Positions 43,224 through 51,626 of a DNA stretch of 64,000 bases are shown piece by piece. The notes beneath the pieces were generated by a model. That model did no database searches. It was not told the DNA's origin and saw only the letters and a program-made list of their open reading frames with translations. The stretch spans positions 1 to 64,000 of the forward strand of contig NZ_SDIC01000004.1 in NCBI RefSeq assembly GCF_004116405.1. The letters run 5' to 3'. The first letter of the stretch is position 1. Each line of letters starts with the position of its first letter. The stretch is from Halegenticoccus tardaugens (GTDB taxonomy: Archaea; Halobacteriota; Halobacteria; Halobacteriales; Haloferacaceae). Made by a program: the position numbers and the translations under genes.

Positions 43224-43390
43224 GCCGCCCCTCCGACGCCCGGCAGGATACGACTGACGGCCGCCGCGGATCGAAGCCGACGGCGTTCCATCCACCCGAA
43301 AGCACTTATCGGTTCCTCGAACACTCTCCGTCGATCACAGATGACCGGTCTCGAACCCGTCACGAACCACTACCGACCCCTCGCCCTCCC

Positions 43391-43891
43391 ATGACCGCGA
43401 CGCGACGCGCGTTCGTCGCCCGGCTCGTCGCCGCTGGCGGTGTCGCCGCACTGGCCGGCTGCTCGGCCCTCTCCGGGCGGGACGACGGACCGAAGCCCCA
43501 GGATCCCGGTCCGACCGAAACGACCGCGGAGCCGACCGCACGCGAGCTCTCCCTCGACGGTTCGCTGCGGAACGACCTCGGCGACGACGCGGCCGCGGTC
43601 GTCGAGCACTCGGCCGTCGTCGACGACGGGACACTCTTCGTCCGGGCGGTCGTGGAGGTCGCGGACGCGGAGGGGGTGCCCGGTCCGCTCCTCGTCAGGG
43701 CGACCCTCCGTCACCGACGCGACGTGGGCGGCGGGTCGGACATCGACCTCCTCGACGAGTACGAGTCCGGCGAGCGGTACGAACTGGAGATGCGCTTTCC
43801 CGACGCGGACCCGGACCGGATCCACGGGTACGAACTCGCGCTCGAACCGTCCCCGGGGACGCCGCAGAACGCGGTTTCGCGCCCGGTCTGA
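43391..43891 (+). CDS. Tat-type lipoprotein of unknown function
   Basis: The 166-residue protein has a twin-arginine signal (TRRAFVARLVAAGGVAAL) and lipobox AGC with Cys24, so it should be lipid-anchored outside the cell. A Pro/Thr/Glu linker (residues ~33-52) leads to a small all-beta domain of ~100 residues (AVVDDGTLFVRAVVEVADAE ... LVRATLRHRR) resembling an Ig-like or FxLYD-type module. No enzymatic motif is seen. A CACTTATCGG string near 43303 may be its TATA box. Confidence 0.72.
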   Translation: MTATRRAFVARLVAAGGVAALAGCSALSGRDDGPKPQDPGPTETTAEPTARELSLDGSLRNDLGDDAAAVVEHSAVVDDGTLFVRAVVEVADAEGVPGPLLVRATLRHRRDVGGGSDIDLLDEYESGERYELEMRFPDADPDRIHGYELALEPSPGTPQNAVSRPV

Positions 43892-44045
43892 TCGCGAATC
43901 GTGCGATCTGCTCGCTCGATCCGAGGCGTCGCGTCGGCGGGTCGCACCGCGCCGCCTCGACGCCGACCGGCCGGGTCCCCTATGAATCTCTGTCGGTTCC
44001 CACCCGGCCACAGTCGTTTTGCCGCGCTCGTCTGTTCACAGTACC

Positions 44046-44885
44046 ATGCCCACGAGCGGTCGTCTCGCGGTCGTCGCGGTCGCGGTCTGCCTCCTCCTCG
44101 CCGGCTGTGCGGGCCTCGACTCGTCGCCGAGCGGCAGACCGACGCCGGTCCCCGACGGCGCGACGGCGCAGGGGGGACCGTCGACGACGGACGCGACCGA
44201 TCCCGCAGAGACGGCCGCGCCGACGGAGACACCGTCGGAGTCGGAGACGACGGCTTCCGAGACGACGGAGCCTCCCTCGACGCCGTCGCCCCCGACCGAC
44301 GCCCCGACGACGGAAACGCCGCCGGAGGAGACGACGTCCCAGCCGCCGACCGAGACGGCCGCGCCGACCGAGACGCCGCGATCGACGGCGACTGAGACGC
44401 CCGATCCGACCCGAACGCCGACGCGGACGCCGACTCGGACGACGACCGACGATCCGTCGTCGCCGGAGGGACCGGACTCGACGCCGACGCCCGATTCGAC
44501 CCGAACGCCGCGGTCGACGGAGACGCCGACGACCGGGACTCCGACGACCGGGACTCCGACGACCGGGACGCCGGACGGAACGCGGACGCCCGACTCGACG
44601 CGAACGCAGACGTCGCCGACGCCCGACTCGCCGTCGACGTCGGACGAAACGCGATCGTCGGACGAGACGCGGACGCCGGACGGCGCGTCGACGACCGCGA
44701 ACGACGGGTCCGACGGGTCGAGTGGGACGCTCGACGACGCGGATAGTACGTCCGAGGACGCGGACGGAACGTCCGACGGCGCCGGCGACGGATCGGACGC
44801 AATGTCGACGCCGGCGGTCGGAACCTCGGAGAACGAGACGACGGAGACGACGGAGACGACCGGAACGCCGACGGACGCGGCGTAA
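44046..44885 (+). CDS. Thr/Pro/Ser-rich lipoprotein without a folded domain
   Basis: The 279-residue protein has a signal (RLAVVAVAVCLLLAGC) with lipobox Cys21 and is then almost wholly Thr, Pro, Ser, Glu, Asp and Gly, with runs such as TRTPTRTPTRTTT and TPTTGTPTTGTPTTGTP. It reads as a mucin-like stalk anchored in the membrane, likely O- or N-glycosylated. Coding is supported by the precise signal peptide, but the repetitive body could expand and contract. Its role could be surface spacing or shielding. It does not obviously belong to an operon. Confidence 0.7.
   Translation: MPTSGRLAVVAVAVCLLLAGCAGLDSSPSGRPTPVPDGATAQGGPSTTDATDPAETAAPTETPSESETTASETTEPPSTPSPPTDAPTTETPPEETTSQPPTETAAPTETPRSTATETPDPTRTPTRTPTRTTTDDPSSPEGPDSTPTPDSTRTPRSTETPTTGTPTTGTPTTGTPDGTRTPDSTRTQTSPTPDSPSTSDETRSSDETRTPDGASTTANDGSDGSSGTLDDADSTSEDADGTSDGAGDGSDAMSTPAVGTSENETTETTETTGTPTDAA
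44526..44570 (+). repeat. Three tandem 15-nt units in the Thr/Pro-rich lipoprotein gene
   Basis: CCGACGACCGGGACT occurs at 44526-44540 and 44541-44555, and with one change at 44556-44570, encoding TPTTG-type units. This is a candidate site for length variation. Confidence 0.9.
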
Positions 44886-44953
44886 AACGGAGAGCGACGG
44901 CTGAAACGAGCCGTTCCACCGCTCGGAGCGGGCGCGACCGCGAGGGAGGTCGG

Positions 44954-45202
44954 CTACGCGGCGTCGATCCTGACGAGCGCCTGCCCCGCCTCGATGGCTT
45001 CCTCGTTCCCGACGAGGATCTCGCGGACGACGCCGGGGGCGTCGGCCGTGATCTCGTGGAAGTTCTTCATCACCCCGATCAGGCCGACGACGTCGCCGGC
45101 CTCCACGCGATCTCCCTCCTCGACGAACGACGCGTCGTCCGGATTCGGACGCCGGTAGAACACCCCGGGCATCGGGGCCGTGATGGTGGTTTCTTCTGAC
45201 AT
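44954..45202 (-). CDS. Biotin carboxyl carrier protein (stand-alone biotinyl domain)
   Basis: This 82-residue protein is just a biotinyl/lipoyl beta-barrel: APMPGVFYRRPNPDDASFVEEGDRVEAGD, then the attachment loop GVMKNFHEI with Lys46 and ADAPGVVREI. The usual AMKM is VMKN here, as in carriers linked to 5-oxoprolinase/urea-carboxylase-like genes. It would carry CO2 on biotin from the biotin carboxylase at 47349-48710 to the carboxyltransferase subunits at 45330-47200. A TATA-like CCTAAATAG is present ~60 nt upstream on the - strand; the 127-bp gap suggests its own promoter. Confidence 0.85.
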   Translation of the reverse strand: MSEETTITAPMPGVFYRRPNPDDASFVEEGDRVEAGDVVGLIGVMKNFHEITADAPGVVREILVGNEEAIEAGQALVRIDAA

Positions 45203-45329
45203 GTGGCGTGAGTGGCGGCGCGCTCGGGTCGCCGCCGGACACCGCGTCGTACTCTATCCTACTATTTAGGCTTTGGTCGTCGCGTGTTCGATCGATCACC
45301 GACCGATCGAACGAATCCGGATCCCGGGA

Positions 45330-46298
45330 TCACCCGAGCGACGACCTGATCGCGTCGAGCGCCTCCCGCCGTTCGGCGCGAGCGTCGAGCGCCTCGTCGA
45401 CCGTCACCGCGTCGAAGTAGACGGACTGGTGGGTTGGCCGCTGCGCGAGGAGGCCCCTGTCGGCGCTGACGACGGTTCCGACCGTCGCGTAGCCGCCGCC
45501 GGTCACCGCGTCGCGCATGAGGACGATCGGCTGCTGGGGCACCTGGATCGAGCCGACCGGGTAGCCGAGGTCGACGACGTTCGAGGGGTCCGTGCCCGCG
45601 CCGAACGGCTGCTCGCGCGGGACGAAATCGAGGTCCGGTCCCTCCAGTCGGTACCCCACGCGGTCGGCCTCGGGCGTCACGGTCCACTCCGCATCGCAGA
45701 GTTCGGCCTTGCTCTCCTCCGTCAGCCGGTAGTCGCAGAGCCCGAGCACGATCCGGATGCGCGATTCCGACGCGTAGTCCGGGACGCGCTCGGGATCGAC
45801 GGCCGAGCCGACGAGCGCCTCGCTCTCGCCTTTCGGCTCGCCGACGGCGAGTTCGTCGCCCGCTTCGAGCGCGCGACCCTCGTACCCGCCGAGGCCGATC
45901 AGCGTGTACGTCGACCGGCTCCCCATGAGCGGGTCGACGTCGATCCCGCCGGCGACCGCGAGGTACGTCCGCGCGCCGTTCGTGGCGAACTGCGTGGCGA
46001 GCACGTCGCCGGCCTCGACCGCGTGGGTCTCCCACGTGGCCACCGGCTCGTCGTTGATCGTCGGCGACATCTCCGCGCCGGCGAGCGCGATCACGGCGTC
46101 GTCGCCGAATTCGAGGGTGCAGCCCTGGTACGTCATCTCCAGCGCGGCGCGGTCGGCGTCGTTGCCGACGAGGTAGTTCGCGGCCGCGTGGGCGTACCCG
46201 TCCATGGCCCCCGACGGGGGCATGCCGATGTGGTAGTGCCCGAAGCGGCCCGTGTCCTGCACCGTCGTGAGCACGCCGGGTTCGCGGACGGTGATCAC
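45330..46298 (-). CDS. pxpC: Carboxyltransferase/5-oxoprolinase subunit C family protein (AHS2 domain)
   Basis: The 322-residue protein has the AHS2/KipA pattern: REPGVLTTVQDTGRFGHYH, then MPPSGAMDGYAHAAANYLVGN, EMTYQGCTLEFG and ALAGAEMSPTINDEPV. In 5-oxoprolinase this is PxpC; in urea carboxylase the same domain is half of the carboxyltransferase. The GTG start at 46298 overlaps the stop of the AHS1 gene (GTGA), so both subunits are made together. With a biotin carrier and biotin carboxylase nearby, a biotin-dependent carboxyltransferase is as likely as a lactamase. Confidence 0.87.
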   Translation of the reverse strand: MITVREPGVLTTVQDTGRFGHYHIGMPPSGAMDGYAHAAANYLVGNDADRAALEMTYQGCTLEFGDDAVIALAGAEMSPTINDEPVATWETHAVEAGDVLATQFATNGARTYLAVAGGIDVDPLMGSRSTYTLIGLGGYEGRALEAGDELAVGEPKGESEALVGSAVDPERVPDYASESRIRIVLGLCDYRLTEESKAELCDAEWTVTPEADRVGYRLEGPDLDFVPREQPFGAGTDPSNVVDLGYPVGSIQVPQQPIVLMRDAVTGGGYATVGTVVSADRGLLAQRPTHQSVYFDAVTVDEALDARAERREALDAIRSSLG

Positions 46299-47200
46299 GC
46301 GTACAACGCCTCCGTGAGCCGTTCGTTGTACCCCGCCGGGTCCTCGAAGAACGCCTCGGGAGAGAACGCGACCTCCGACGTCCGGTACTCGTACGTCCCC
46401 GCCTCGATCTCCTCGCGGATCGCGTCGTACTCCTCGCGGTCGATCCGCCGGAACTTCAGGATGTCCCCGGGTTCGGGGAACACCATCGACTCCCGGAAGT
46501 CGGGCAACTCCTGCTCCACGTCGAGCACTTCGAGCGGCGTCCGCCCGTAGAGCTGGTAGCCCCCCGCGCCCTGAACCGGGTAGACGGCGGTGAACGCGCC
46601 GCCGAAGCCGACCGCCCGCGACGGGGTGTCGGTCCGCGGCTGGACGTACTTCGGCACCTCGATCTGCCGGTCGCGCGGGACCATCTGGAAACACCACGGG
46701 AGACCGGGGACGAACCCGACCATCGTGACCATGTGCGGCGCGCCGGCGTGCGCCGCGACGAACTCCTCGACGCCGTCGAAGCCGTTGATCCGCGCGGAGT
46801 ATTCGAGGTCGGTCGCGTCGGGGTCCTGGTGGTTTTCGCGAAAGCGCATCAGCGTCTCGTGCGTCCACGGGTCCTCGTAGAGGACCGGGAAGTCGACGAT
46901 CCGCGTGTCCCACTCGTACTCGGTCAGGTCCGTCTCCGCGGCGATCGACTGCAGCTCCTCGACCAGCTCCCGCGGGTCGATCTCGTCCGGATCGACGTGG
47001 AGCATGTAGGAGGCGTTCGCCGGGCAGATCTCGACGATCCCCGGGAGGTCGCGCGCTTCGATCTGCTGGGTGATCGCCATCGCCTGGAAGTTGGCGTCGA
47101 AGCTCATGGCCTCGTCCAGCTCGACGAAGACGTAGTCGTCCCCGCCGAACTCGTACCGTGGCTCCGGCAACGATATCCGTTCGATGCTTCCCTCGGTCAT
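46295..47200 (-). CDS. pxpB: Carboxyltransferase/5-oxoprolinase subunit B family protein (AHS1 domain, long form)
   Basis: The 301-residue protein is longer than typical PxpB (~220). Its middle segments ([92 protein letters not shown]) resemble the AHS1 part of urea carboxylase as I remember it, including its C-terminal extension ([14 protein letters not shown]). That suggests a carboxyltransferase rather than a plain oxoprolinase subunit. It is first in the - strand operon and diverges from the biotin carboxylase gene. Confidence 0.85.
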   Translation of the reverse strand: MTEGSIERISLPEPRYEFGGDDYVFVELDEAMSFDANFQAMAITQQIEARDLPGIVEICPANASYMLHVDPDEIDPRELVEELQSIAAETDLTEYEWDTRIVDFPVLYEDPWTHETLMRFRENHQDPDATDLEYSARINGFDGVEEFVAAHAGAPHMVTMVGFVPGLPWCFQMVPRDRQIEVPKYVQPRTDTPSRAVGFGGAFTAVYPVQGAGGYQLYGRTPLEVLDVEQELPDFRESMVFPEPGDILKFRRIDREEYDAIREEIEAGTYEYRTSEVAFSPEAFFEDPAGYNERLTEALYA

Positions 47201-47312
47201 GTCGTGTGATCACGGTTCTCACGACGCTACGTATAGTTGCCGGTGGTCGATCCGGTTCGGTCGAATTCCCGCGAACGGGTGGGATCGAGTCCAACGACGG
47301 GAGGAATTCCTA

Positions 47313-47321
47313 ACGTATATG
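47313..47321 (+). promoter_or_regulatory. TATA box that fixes the biotin carboxylase start
   Basis: ACGTATATG is centred ~31 nt before the GTG at 47349. The ATG at 47319 lies inside this box, so a leaderless message starting at the GTG is the better reading. Confidence 0.5.
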
Positions 47322-47348
47322 CCACGGGTTACCCAACCACTCGATATC

Positions 47349-48710
47349 GTGTTCGAGAGCGTACTCGTCGCAAACAGGGGCGAAATCGCCGTCCGGATCG
47401 TCCAGGCCTGCCGCGAACTCGGGGTCGAGGCGGTCGCCGTGTACAGCGACGCGGACGAGGAGGCAAAGCACGTCCGGCACGCCGACCGCGCGTACAACGT
47501 CGGCTCGCCGGTTCCCTCGAAGAGCTACCTCGATCAGGACCGCCTGCTGGAGGTCGTCGCGGAGGCGGGCGTCGACGCCGTTCACCCCGGCTACGGCTTC
47601 CTGGCGGAGAACGCCGGGTTCGCCCGGCGGATCGAGGGGAGCGACGCCGTCTGGGTCGGTCCCCCGAGCGACGTGATGGAGTCGCTGGGCGAGAAGACGA
47701 AGGCCCGTGCGATCATGCGGGGGGCGGGCGTCCCGATCGTCCCCGGCACCACGGAGCCGGTCGAATCGCCCGACGCGGTCAGGTCATTCGCGGACGAGCA
47801 CGGCTACCCGGTGGCGATCAAGGCCGACGGCGGCGGGGGCGGGAAGGGGCTCGCCGTCGTCGAGAGGGCCGCGGCGGTCGACGAGCGGTTCGAGAGCGCC
47901 CGCCGCGAGGGCGAGGCGTACTTCGATAACCCGAACGTGTACGTGGAGAAGTACCTCGAAGCCCCGCGACACGTCGAGGTGCAGGTGCTCGCCGACGAGC
48001 ACGGCACCGTCCGCCACTTCGGCGAGCGAGACTGCTCCGTCCAGCGCCGACAGCAGAAGCTCATCGAGGAAGCGCCGAGCCCGGCGCTCGACGACGACGA
48101 GCGCGAGGCGCTCTGTGAGTCCGCTCGCCGCGGCGTCGCGGAGGCGGGGTACGAAAACGCCGGGACCGTCGAGTTCCTCTACCAGGACGGCGAGTTCTAC
48201 TTCCTCGAGGTGAACACCCGGATCCAGGTCGAACACCCGGTGACGGAGGCGCGCACCGGCTTCGATCTCGTGAAGTGGCAGCTCCGGGTGGCCGCCGGCA
48301 AGGAGATCGACTTCGGCCAGTCGGACGTTCGGCCCGTCGGCGCGGCCATCGAGTTCCGCATCAACGCCGAGGACCCGGCGAACGACTTCACGCCGCGGCC
48401 CGGGACGGTCGACGTGTACCGTCCGCCGCGCGGAATCGGCGTCCGCGTCGACGACGGCATCGATCAGGGCGACGAGGTCGGCCCCTTCTACGACTCGATG
48501 GTGGGGAAGGTCGTCGTCGCGGGGCAGACCCGGACCGAGGCCGTCGCCCGGTCGAAGCGCGCCCTTCGCGAGTGCGAGATCGACGGCATCCCGACCACGA
48601 TCCCGTTCCACGAGCGGGTCCTCTCGGACGAACGCTTCCTCGCCGGCGAGCACACGACCCGGTTCGTGGAGGACTCGCTCGACCTGACGTTCGACGAGTC
48701 CGAGGACTGA
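47349..48710 (+). CDS. accC: Biotin carboxylase subunit
   Basis: The 453-residue ATP-grasp enzyme carboxylates biotin on the carrier protein. It starts [20 protein letters not shown], the classic biotin carboxylase N-terminus, with [14 protein letters not shown] near residue 78, the Gly-rich lid [13 protein letters not shown] near 160 and [14 protein letters not shown] near 288. The GTG at 47349 is preferred because a TATA box lies ~31 nt upstream; the ATG at 47319 would sit within that box. It faces away from the AHS1/AHS2 genes across a shared promoter region. It is shorter than full acyl-CoA carboxylase alpha chains because it lacks the carrier domain. Confidence 0.93.
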   Translation: MFESVLVANRGEIAVRIVQACRELGVEAVAVYSDADEEAKHVRHADRAYNVGSPVPSKSYLDQDRLLEVVAEAGVDAVHPGYGFLAENAGFARRIEGSDAVWVGPPSDVMESLGEKTKARAIMRGAGVPIVPGTTEPVESPDAVRSFADEHGYPVAIKADGGGGGKGLAVVERAAAVDERFESARREGEAYFDNPNVYVEKYLEAPRHVEVQVLADEHGTVRHFGERDCSVQRRQQKLIEEAPSPALDDDEREALCESARRGVAEAGYENAGTVEFLYQDGEFYFLEVNTRIQVEHPVTEARTGFDLVKWQLRVAAGKEIDFGQSDVRPVGAAIEFRINAEDPANDFTPRPGTVDVYRPPRGIGVRVDDGIDQGDEVGPFYDSMVGKVVVAGQTRTEAVARSKRALRECEIDGIPTTIPFHERVLSDERFLAGEHTTRFVEDSLDLTFDESED

Positions 48711-48792
48711 GCCGTCCGTCGCCCGCTCGCCCCTCGTTCAGCGCTCATCCCTCCTCCAACGCCCACTCTCCCGTTCAACGCTCACCCGCCGT

Positions 48793-49287
48793 TCACTCGT
48801 CCTGCCGCGCGTGGAGTTCCAACAGCGAGTCGAGCGAGTACGTCCGCAGGGGGTTCGGCTCCTCCTTGATCGTCGTGATCACGTACCGCGAACTCGTCCG
48901 TTCGACCTCGTCTATGGTCTCGAACGCCTCGATGAGCGACTCGACCCCCCGATGGTCGGCGAGTCGGGAGACGAGGATGAAATCGGTGTCCCCCATCGTG
49001 AAGAACACGTCGCAGACGCCCTCGATCTCGCTGAGCTTCGAGCCGACGATCTCGTGGTACCCCTCCTCGTACTCGGCCATCACCTCCGTGACGACCGTGA
49101 TCCCGAGGCCGAACTTCTCGGCGTCGAGTTCGTACAGGTCGTTTTCGAGAACGCCGGCGTCCTGGAGTTTGGTCAGCCGGTAGTGCACGGTGGACTTCGG
49201 GATCCCCGTCTCCGCTTCGATCCGCTTCGGGCTCGGATCGCCGAGTTCGTACATCGCCTTGAGGATCTCGATGTCGCGTTCGTCCAT
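48793..49287 (-). CDS. Lrp/AsnC family transcription regulator
   Basis: The 164-residue protein has an N-terminal HTH (LGDPSPKRIEAETGIPKSTVHYRLTKL, residues 16-42) and a C-terminal RAM/ligand domain (CDVFFTMGDTDFILVSRLADH near residue 92). Lrp-type proteins sense amino acids or related small molecules. It lies between the biotin carboxylase and the LamB/YcsF gene, so it may be the local regulator of this cluster. A TATA-like CGTTTTAT on the - strand (49318-49311) is ~28 nt from its ATG, giving a leaderless message. Confidence 0.9.
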   Translation of the reverse strand: MDERDIEILKAMYELGDPSPKRIEAETGIPKSTVHYRLTKLQDAGVLENDLYELDAEKFGLGITVVTEVMAEYEEGYHEIVGSKLSEIEGVCDVFFTMGDTDFILVSRLADHRGVESLIEAFETIDEVERTSSRYVITTIKEEPNPLRTYSLDSLLELHARQDE

Positions 49288-49310
49288 ACCGCCTCGTTTC
49301 GGCGGGGGGA

Positions 49311-49318
49311 ATAAAACG
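49311..49318 (-). promoter_or_regulatory. TATA-like box of the Lrp gene
   Basis: CGTTTTAT on the - strand lies ~28 nt from the ATG at 49287. The gap to the upstream LamB/YcsF stop is 54 bp, so the regulator has its own promoter. Confidence 0.5.
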
Positions 49319-49341
49319 ATTGATCGTCCGGCCGCGACCGC

Positions 49342-50103
49342 CTACGCGATCTCGGAAAGCGGCGCGAGGTCGACGCCGTGTTCGGCGCGCGCCTCGTGGA
49401 TCGCCTCGAGCAGTTCGACCGCGTTCGGCCCGTCGCCGTGGATGCAGACGCTCTCGGCCGGAACCTCGATCGTCTCGCCGTTCGCCGCCTCGACCGTCCC
49501 CTCGGTGGCGATGCTGACGAATCGCTCTGCGACCCGTTCGGGATCCTTCGGCTCCATCTGCTGCTCGACGATGAGGCTCCGGTCGGGGTTGTACCGGAGA
49601 TCGACGTACCCCTCGAACACGGCGCGGAGGTCGTCGAACTCCCGCGCGACCTCGTAGATGTGCATGTCCGTCGCGAGGTAGATCAGGTCGGGGTCGACCG
49701 CGAGGATCCCCTCCATGACCGCCCGCGCGTGCTCCGGGCTCTCCGACAGCATCGAGTACATCGCCCCGTGCGGCTTCACGTGTTGCACCCTCGCACCCTG
49801 CGCCTCCGCGAACGCCGAGAGCGCGCCGAGCTGGTAGATCACGTAGTCTCTCACCTCCTCGGGCGAGGCGTCCATCTTCCGCCGCCCGAACCCCATCTTG
49901 TCCGGCAATCCGGGGTGTACGCCGATACCCACGTCGTGTTCGACCGCGAGCGCGACCGTCTCGCGCATCACGTGCGGGTCGCCGGCGTGGTACCCGCCGG
50001 CGACGTTCGCCGAGGTGACGTACGGCATGACCGCCGCGTCGCGGCCCATCGTCCAGTTGCCGAAGCTCTCGCCCATGTCGCAGTTCACGTCCACCGTGAC
50101 CAT
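49342..50103 (-). CDS. pxpA: LamB/YcsF family protein, 5-oxoprolinase subunit A
   Basis: The 253-residue protein has the family motifs VDVNCDMGESFGNWTMG at the start, VTSANVAGGYHAGDP near residue 32, GVHPGLPDKMGFGRRKM near 60, VQHVKPHGAMYSML near 105 and CIHGDGPNAVELL near 222. In bacteria PxpA works with PxpB and PxpC to hydrolyse 5-oxoproline to glutamate with ATP. Here it sits apart from the B and C genes, past the biotin carboxylase and Lrp genes, on the same strand as B and C. The ATG at 50103 is chosen because the domain begins at once. Confidence 0.92.
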   Translation of the reverse strand: MVTVDVNCDMGESFGNWTMGRDAAVMPYVTSANVAGGYHAGDPHVMRETVALAVEHDVGIGVHPGLPDKMGFGRRKMDASPEEVRDYVIYQLGALSAFAEAQGARVQHVKPHGAMYSMLSESPEHARAVMEGILAVDPDLIYLATDMHIYEVAREFDDLRAVFEGYVDLRYNPDRSLIVEQQMEPKDPERVAERFVSIATEGTVEAANGETIEVPAESVCIHGDGPNAVELLEAIHEARAEHGVDLAPLSEIA

Positions 50104-50196
50104 GCTAGAGAGTGGTGCGCGTTCGACGCAAATAGGTTGCGCAGGATCGACCGGCCGCACCCGAAGGTGCGCGGCCCGACCGCGGGACGACCGCGA

Positions 50197-51441
50197 TCAG
50201 GCCGACTCGCTCGCCTCGTCCGCGAGCCGACGGACGGTCTCCGCGAACACCCCGACGCCGGCGACGACGTCGGTCCACTCGGTGAACTCGCGCTCGTTGT
50301 GCGTCTTCCCGCCGACGCTCGGGACGAAGACGAGACCCGCTTCCGTGAGGGTCGCGAGCGACGAGGCGTCGTGGCCCGCCCCGCCGCGGAGCCGACGGAC
50401 GGTTCGACCGCGCTCCGCCGCGGCCGCCGCCGCGACGTCGCAGACCCGCGGGGAGAACTCGGTGTGCGGGATCCGCCACAGTTCGGAGAGTTCGTACGTC
50501 GTCCCCTCGCGGTCGCACGCCGCCTCCAGTTCGGCCTCGACGCGCTCGACGCCTCTGGCGACGGCCGCGTCGTCGTACGACCGCAGGTCGACGGTGAACG
50601 TCGCCGCCGAGGGGATGACGTTGATCGACCCCGGCTCGACGGTCAGCTCCCCGACGGTCGTGACCGCGTCGTCGGCGAGGCGGGCGGAGAGCCGCCGAAC
50701 CGCCCCCACCACGTCCGCGGCGGCGACGAGCGCGTCCGCTCTCGTGTGCATCGGCGACGGCCCCGCGTGGTCGGCCTCGCCGCGGATCGTCGCCGAGAGC
50801 CACGACATCCCCTTGATCCCTTCGACGACGCCGATGTCGACCCCCTCGTTCTCCAGAACCGGTCCCTGCTCGACGTGCAGCTCCAGGTACGCGTGCAGGT
50901 CGCCGTCCGGGCCGACCGGGGCGTCGCCGCGGTAACCGATCGATTCGAGCGCCTCCTCGACGGTCGTTCCGTCCCCGTCCTCGACCGCGAGCGCGTCCTC
51001 GGCGTCGGCGAGGCCGGCGTACGCCTCGCTGCCCATGAGCGCCGGCTTGAACCGCGCGCCCTCCTCGTTCGTCCAGTCGACGATCTCGATCGGCCGGTCC
51101 GTCTCGACGCTCGCGTCCTCCAGTGCGCGCAGCGTTTCGAGCGCCGCGAGCACGCCCAGCTGGCCGTCGTACCGGCCGCCGTAGGGCTGCGAATCGAGGT
51201 GCGAGCCGATCAGCACGGGGTCCGCGCCGGAGTCCCTTCCTTCCCGCCGCCCGAAGACGTTTCCGAGCCCGTCCACGCGCACGTCGAGGCCGAGGGCTTC
51301 GAGGTCGGCCACGAAGGCGTCCCTGACTTCGCCGTCCGCCGCCGACAGCGCGAGCCGGTGTAACCCGCCGTTTTCCGTCGCTCCGATCGCCGCGTACCGG
51401 TCGAACGCCTCCCGGAGGCGCTCCGGATCGATCTCGATCAT
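50197..51441 (-). CDS. M20-family amidohydrolase (allantoate/N-carbamoyl-L-amino acid hydrolase type)
   Basis: The 414-residue metallopeptidase-like enzyme has IGSHLDSQPYGGRYDGQLGVL near residue 78 (His, Asp ligands), WTNEEGARFKPALMGS near 122 (Glu-Glu), LELHVEQGPVLE near 187, a dimerisation domain with GEADHAGPSPM near 220, and GAGHDASSLA near 353. Such enzymes cleave N-carbamoyl or ureido groups to ammonia and CO2. Next to a urea-carboxylase-like cluster it fits a pathway for lactam, hydantoin or ureido compounds. A TATA-like GATATAAGT (51475-51467) lies ~30 nt from its start. Confidence 0.9.
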   Translation of the reverse strand: MIEIDPERLREAFDRYAAIGATENGGLHRLALSAADGEVRDAFVADLEALGLDVRVDGLGNVFGRREGRDSGADPVLIGSHLDSQPYGGRYDGQLGVLAALETLRALEDASVETDRPIEIVDWTNEEGARFKPALMGSEAYAGLADAEDALAVEDGDGTTVEEALESIGYRGDAPVGPDGDLHAYLELHVEQGPVLENEGVDIGVVEGIKGMSWLSATIRGEADHAGPSPMHTRADALVAAADVVGAVRRLSARLADDAVTTVGELTVEPGSINVIPSAATFTVDLRSYDDAAVARGVERVEAELEAACDREGTTYELSELWRIPHTEFSPRVCDVAAAAAAERGRTVRRLRGGAGHDASSLATLTEAGLVFVPSVGGKTHNEREFTEWTDVVAGVGVFAETVRRLADEASESA

Positions 51442-51466
51442 CGATCCGTGCGGACGGGGCGGCCCG

Positions 51467-51475
51467 ACTTATATC
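51467..51475 (-). promoter_or_regulatory. TATA-like box of the M20 amidohydrolase gene
   Basis: GATATAAGT on the - strand is centred ~30 nt from the ATG at 51441, as expected for a leaderless transcript. Confidence 0.5.
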
Positions 51476-51533
51476 CGCTCGGGCGGCCGAACCGGCGCGA
51501 AAGGTTAATGCGGACGCTGTCTGTTCGATCGGC

Positions 51534-51626
51534 ATGGCAACCTGTAGCACCACCGTATCGCTCCGTCGCGTTCGACGGCGCGCACGGGAACCGAATCGGG
51601 AGCGCCGACGCGGCGGAGGGCGGTGA
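51534..51626 (+). CDS. Possible 30-codon leader ORF coupled to the deacetylase gene
   Basis: GGTTAAT (51503-51509) lies ~28 nt before an ATG at 51534. The ORF (MATCSTTVSLRRVRRRARE..., Arg-rich) ends with a TGA inside the GTG start of the next gene (GTGA at 51623-51626). Position and coupling suggest translation, but the composition is poor and no homology is known. Confidence 0.3.
   Translation: MATCSTTVSLRRVRRRAREPNRERRRGGGR

Noticed and set aside
45330-47294. 654-codon open frame covering the AHS2 and AHS1 genes
   Set aside because: Only the AHS2 part is coding in this frame; the rest is a frame shadow of the AHS1 gene, which has its own frame and start.
47319-47348. ATG at 47319 as start of the biotin carboxylase
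   Set aside because: This ATG lies within the TATA-like ACGTATATG; the GTG at 47349 gives the canonical N-terminus and right promoter spacing. Not excluded experimentally.
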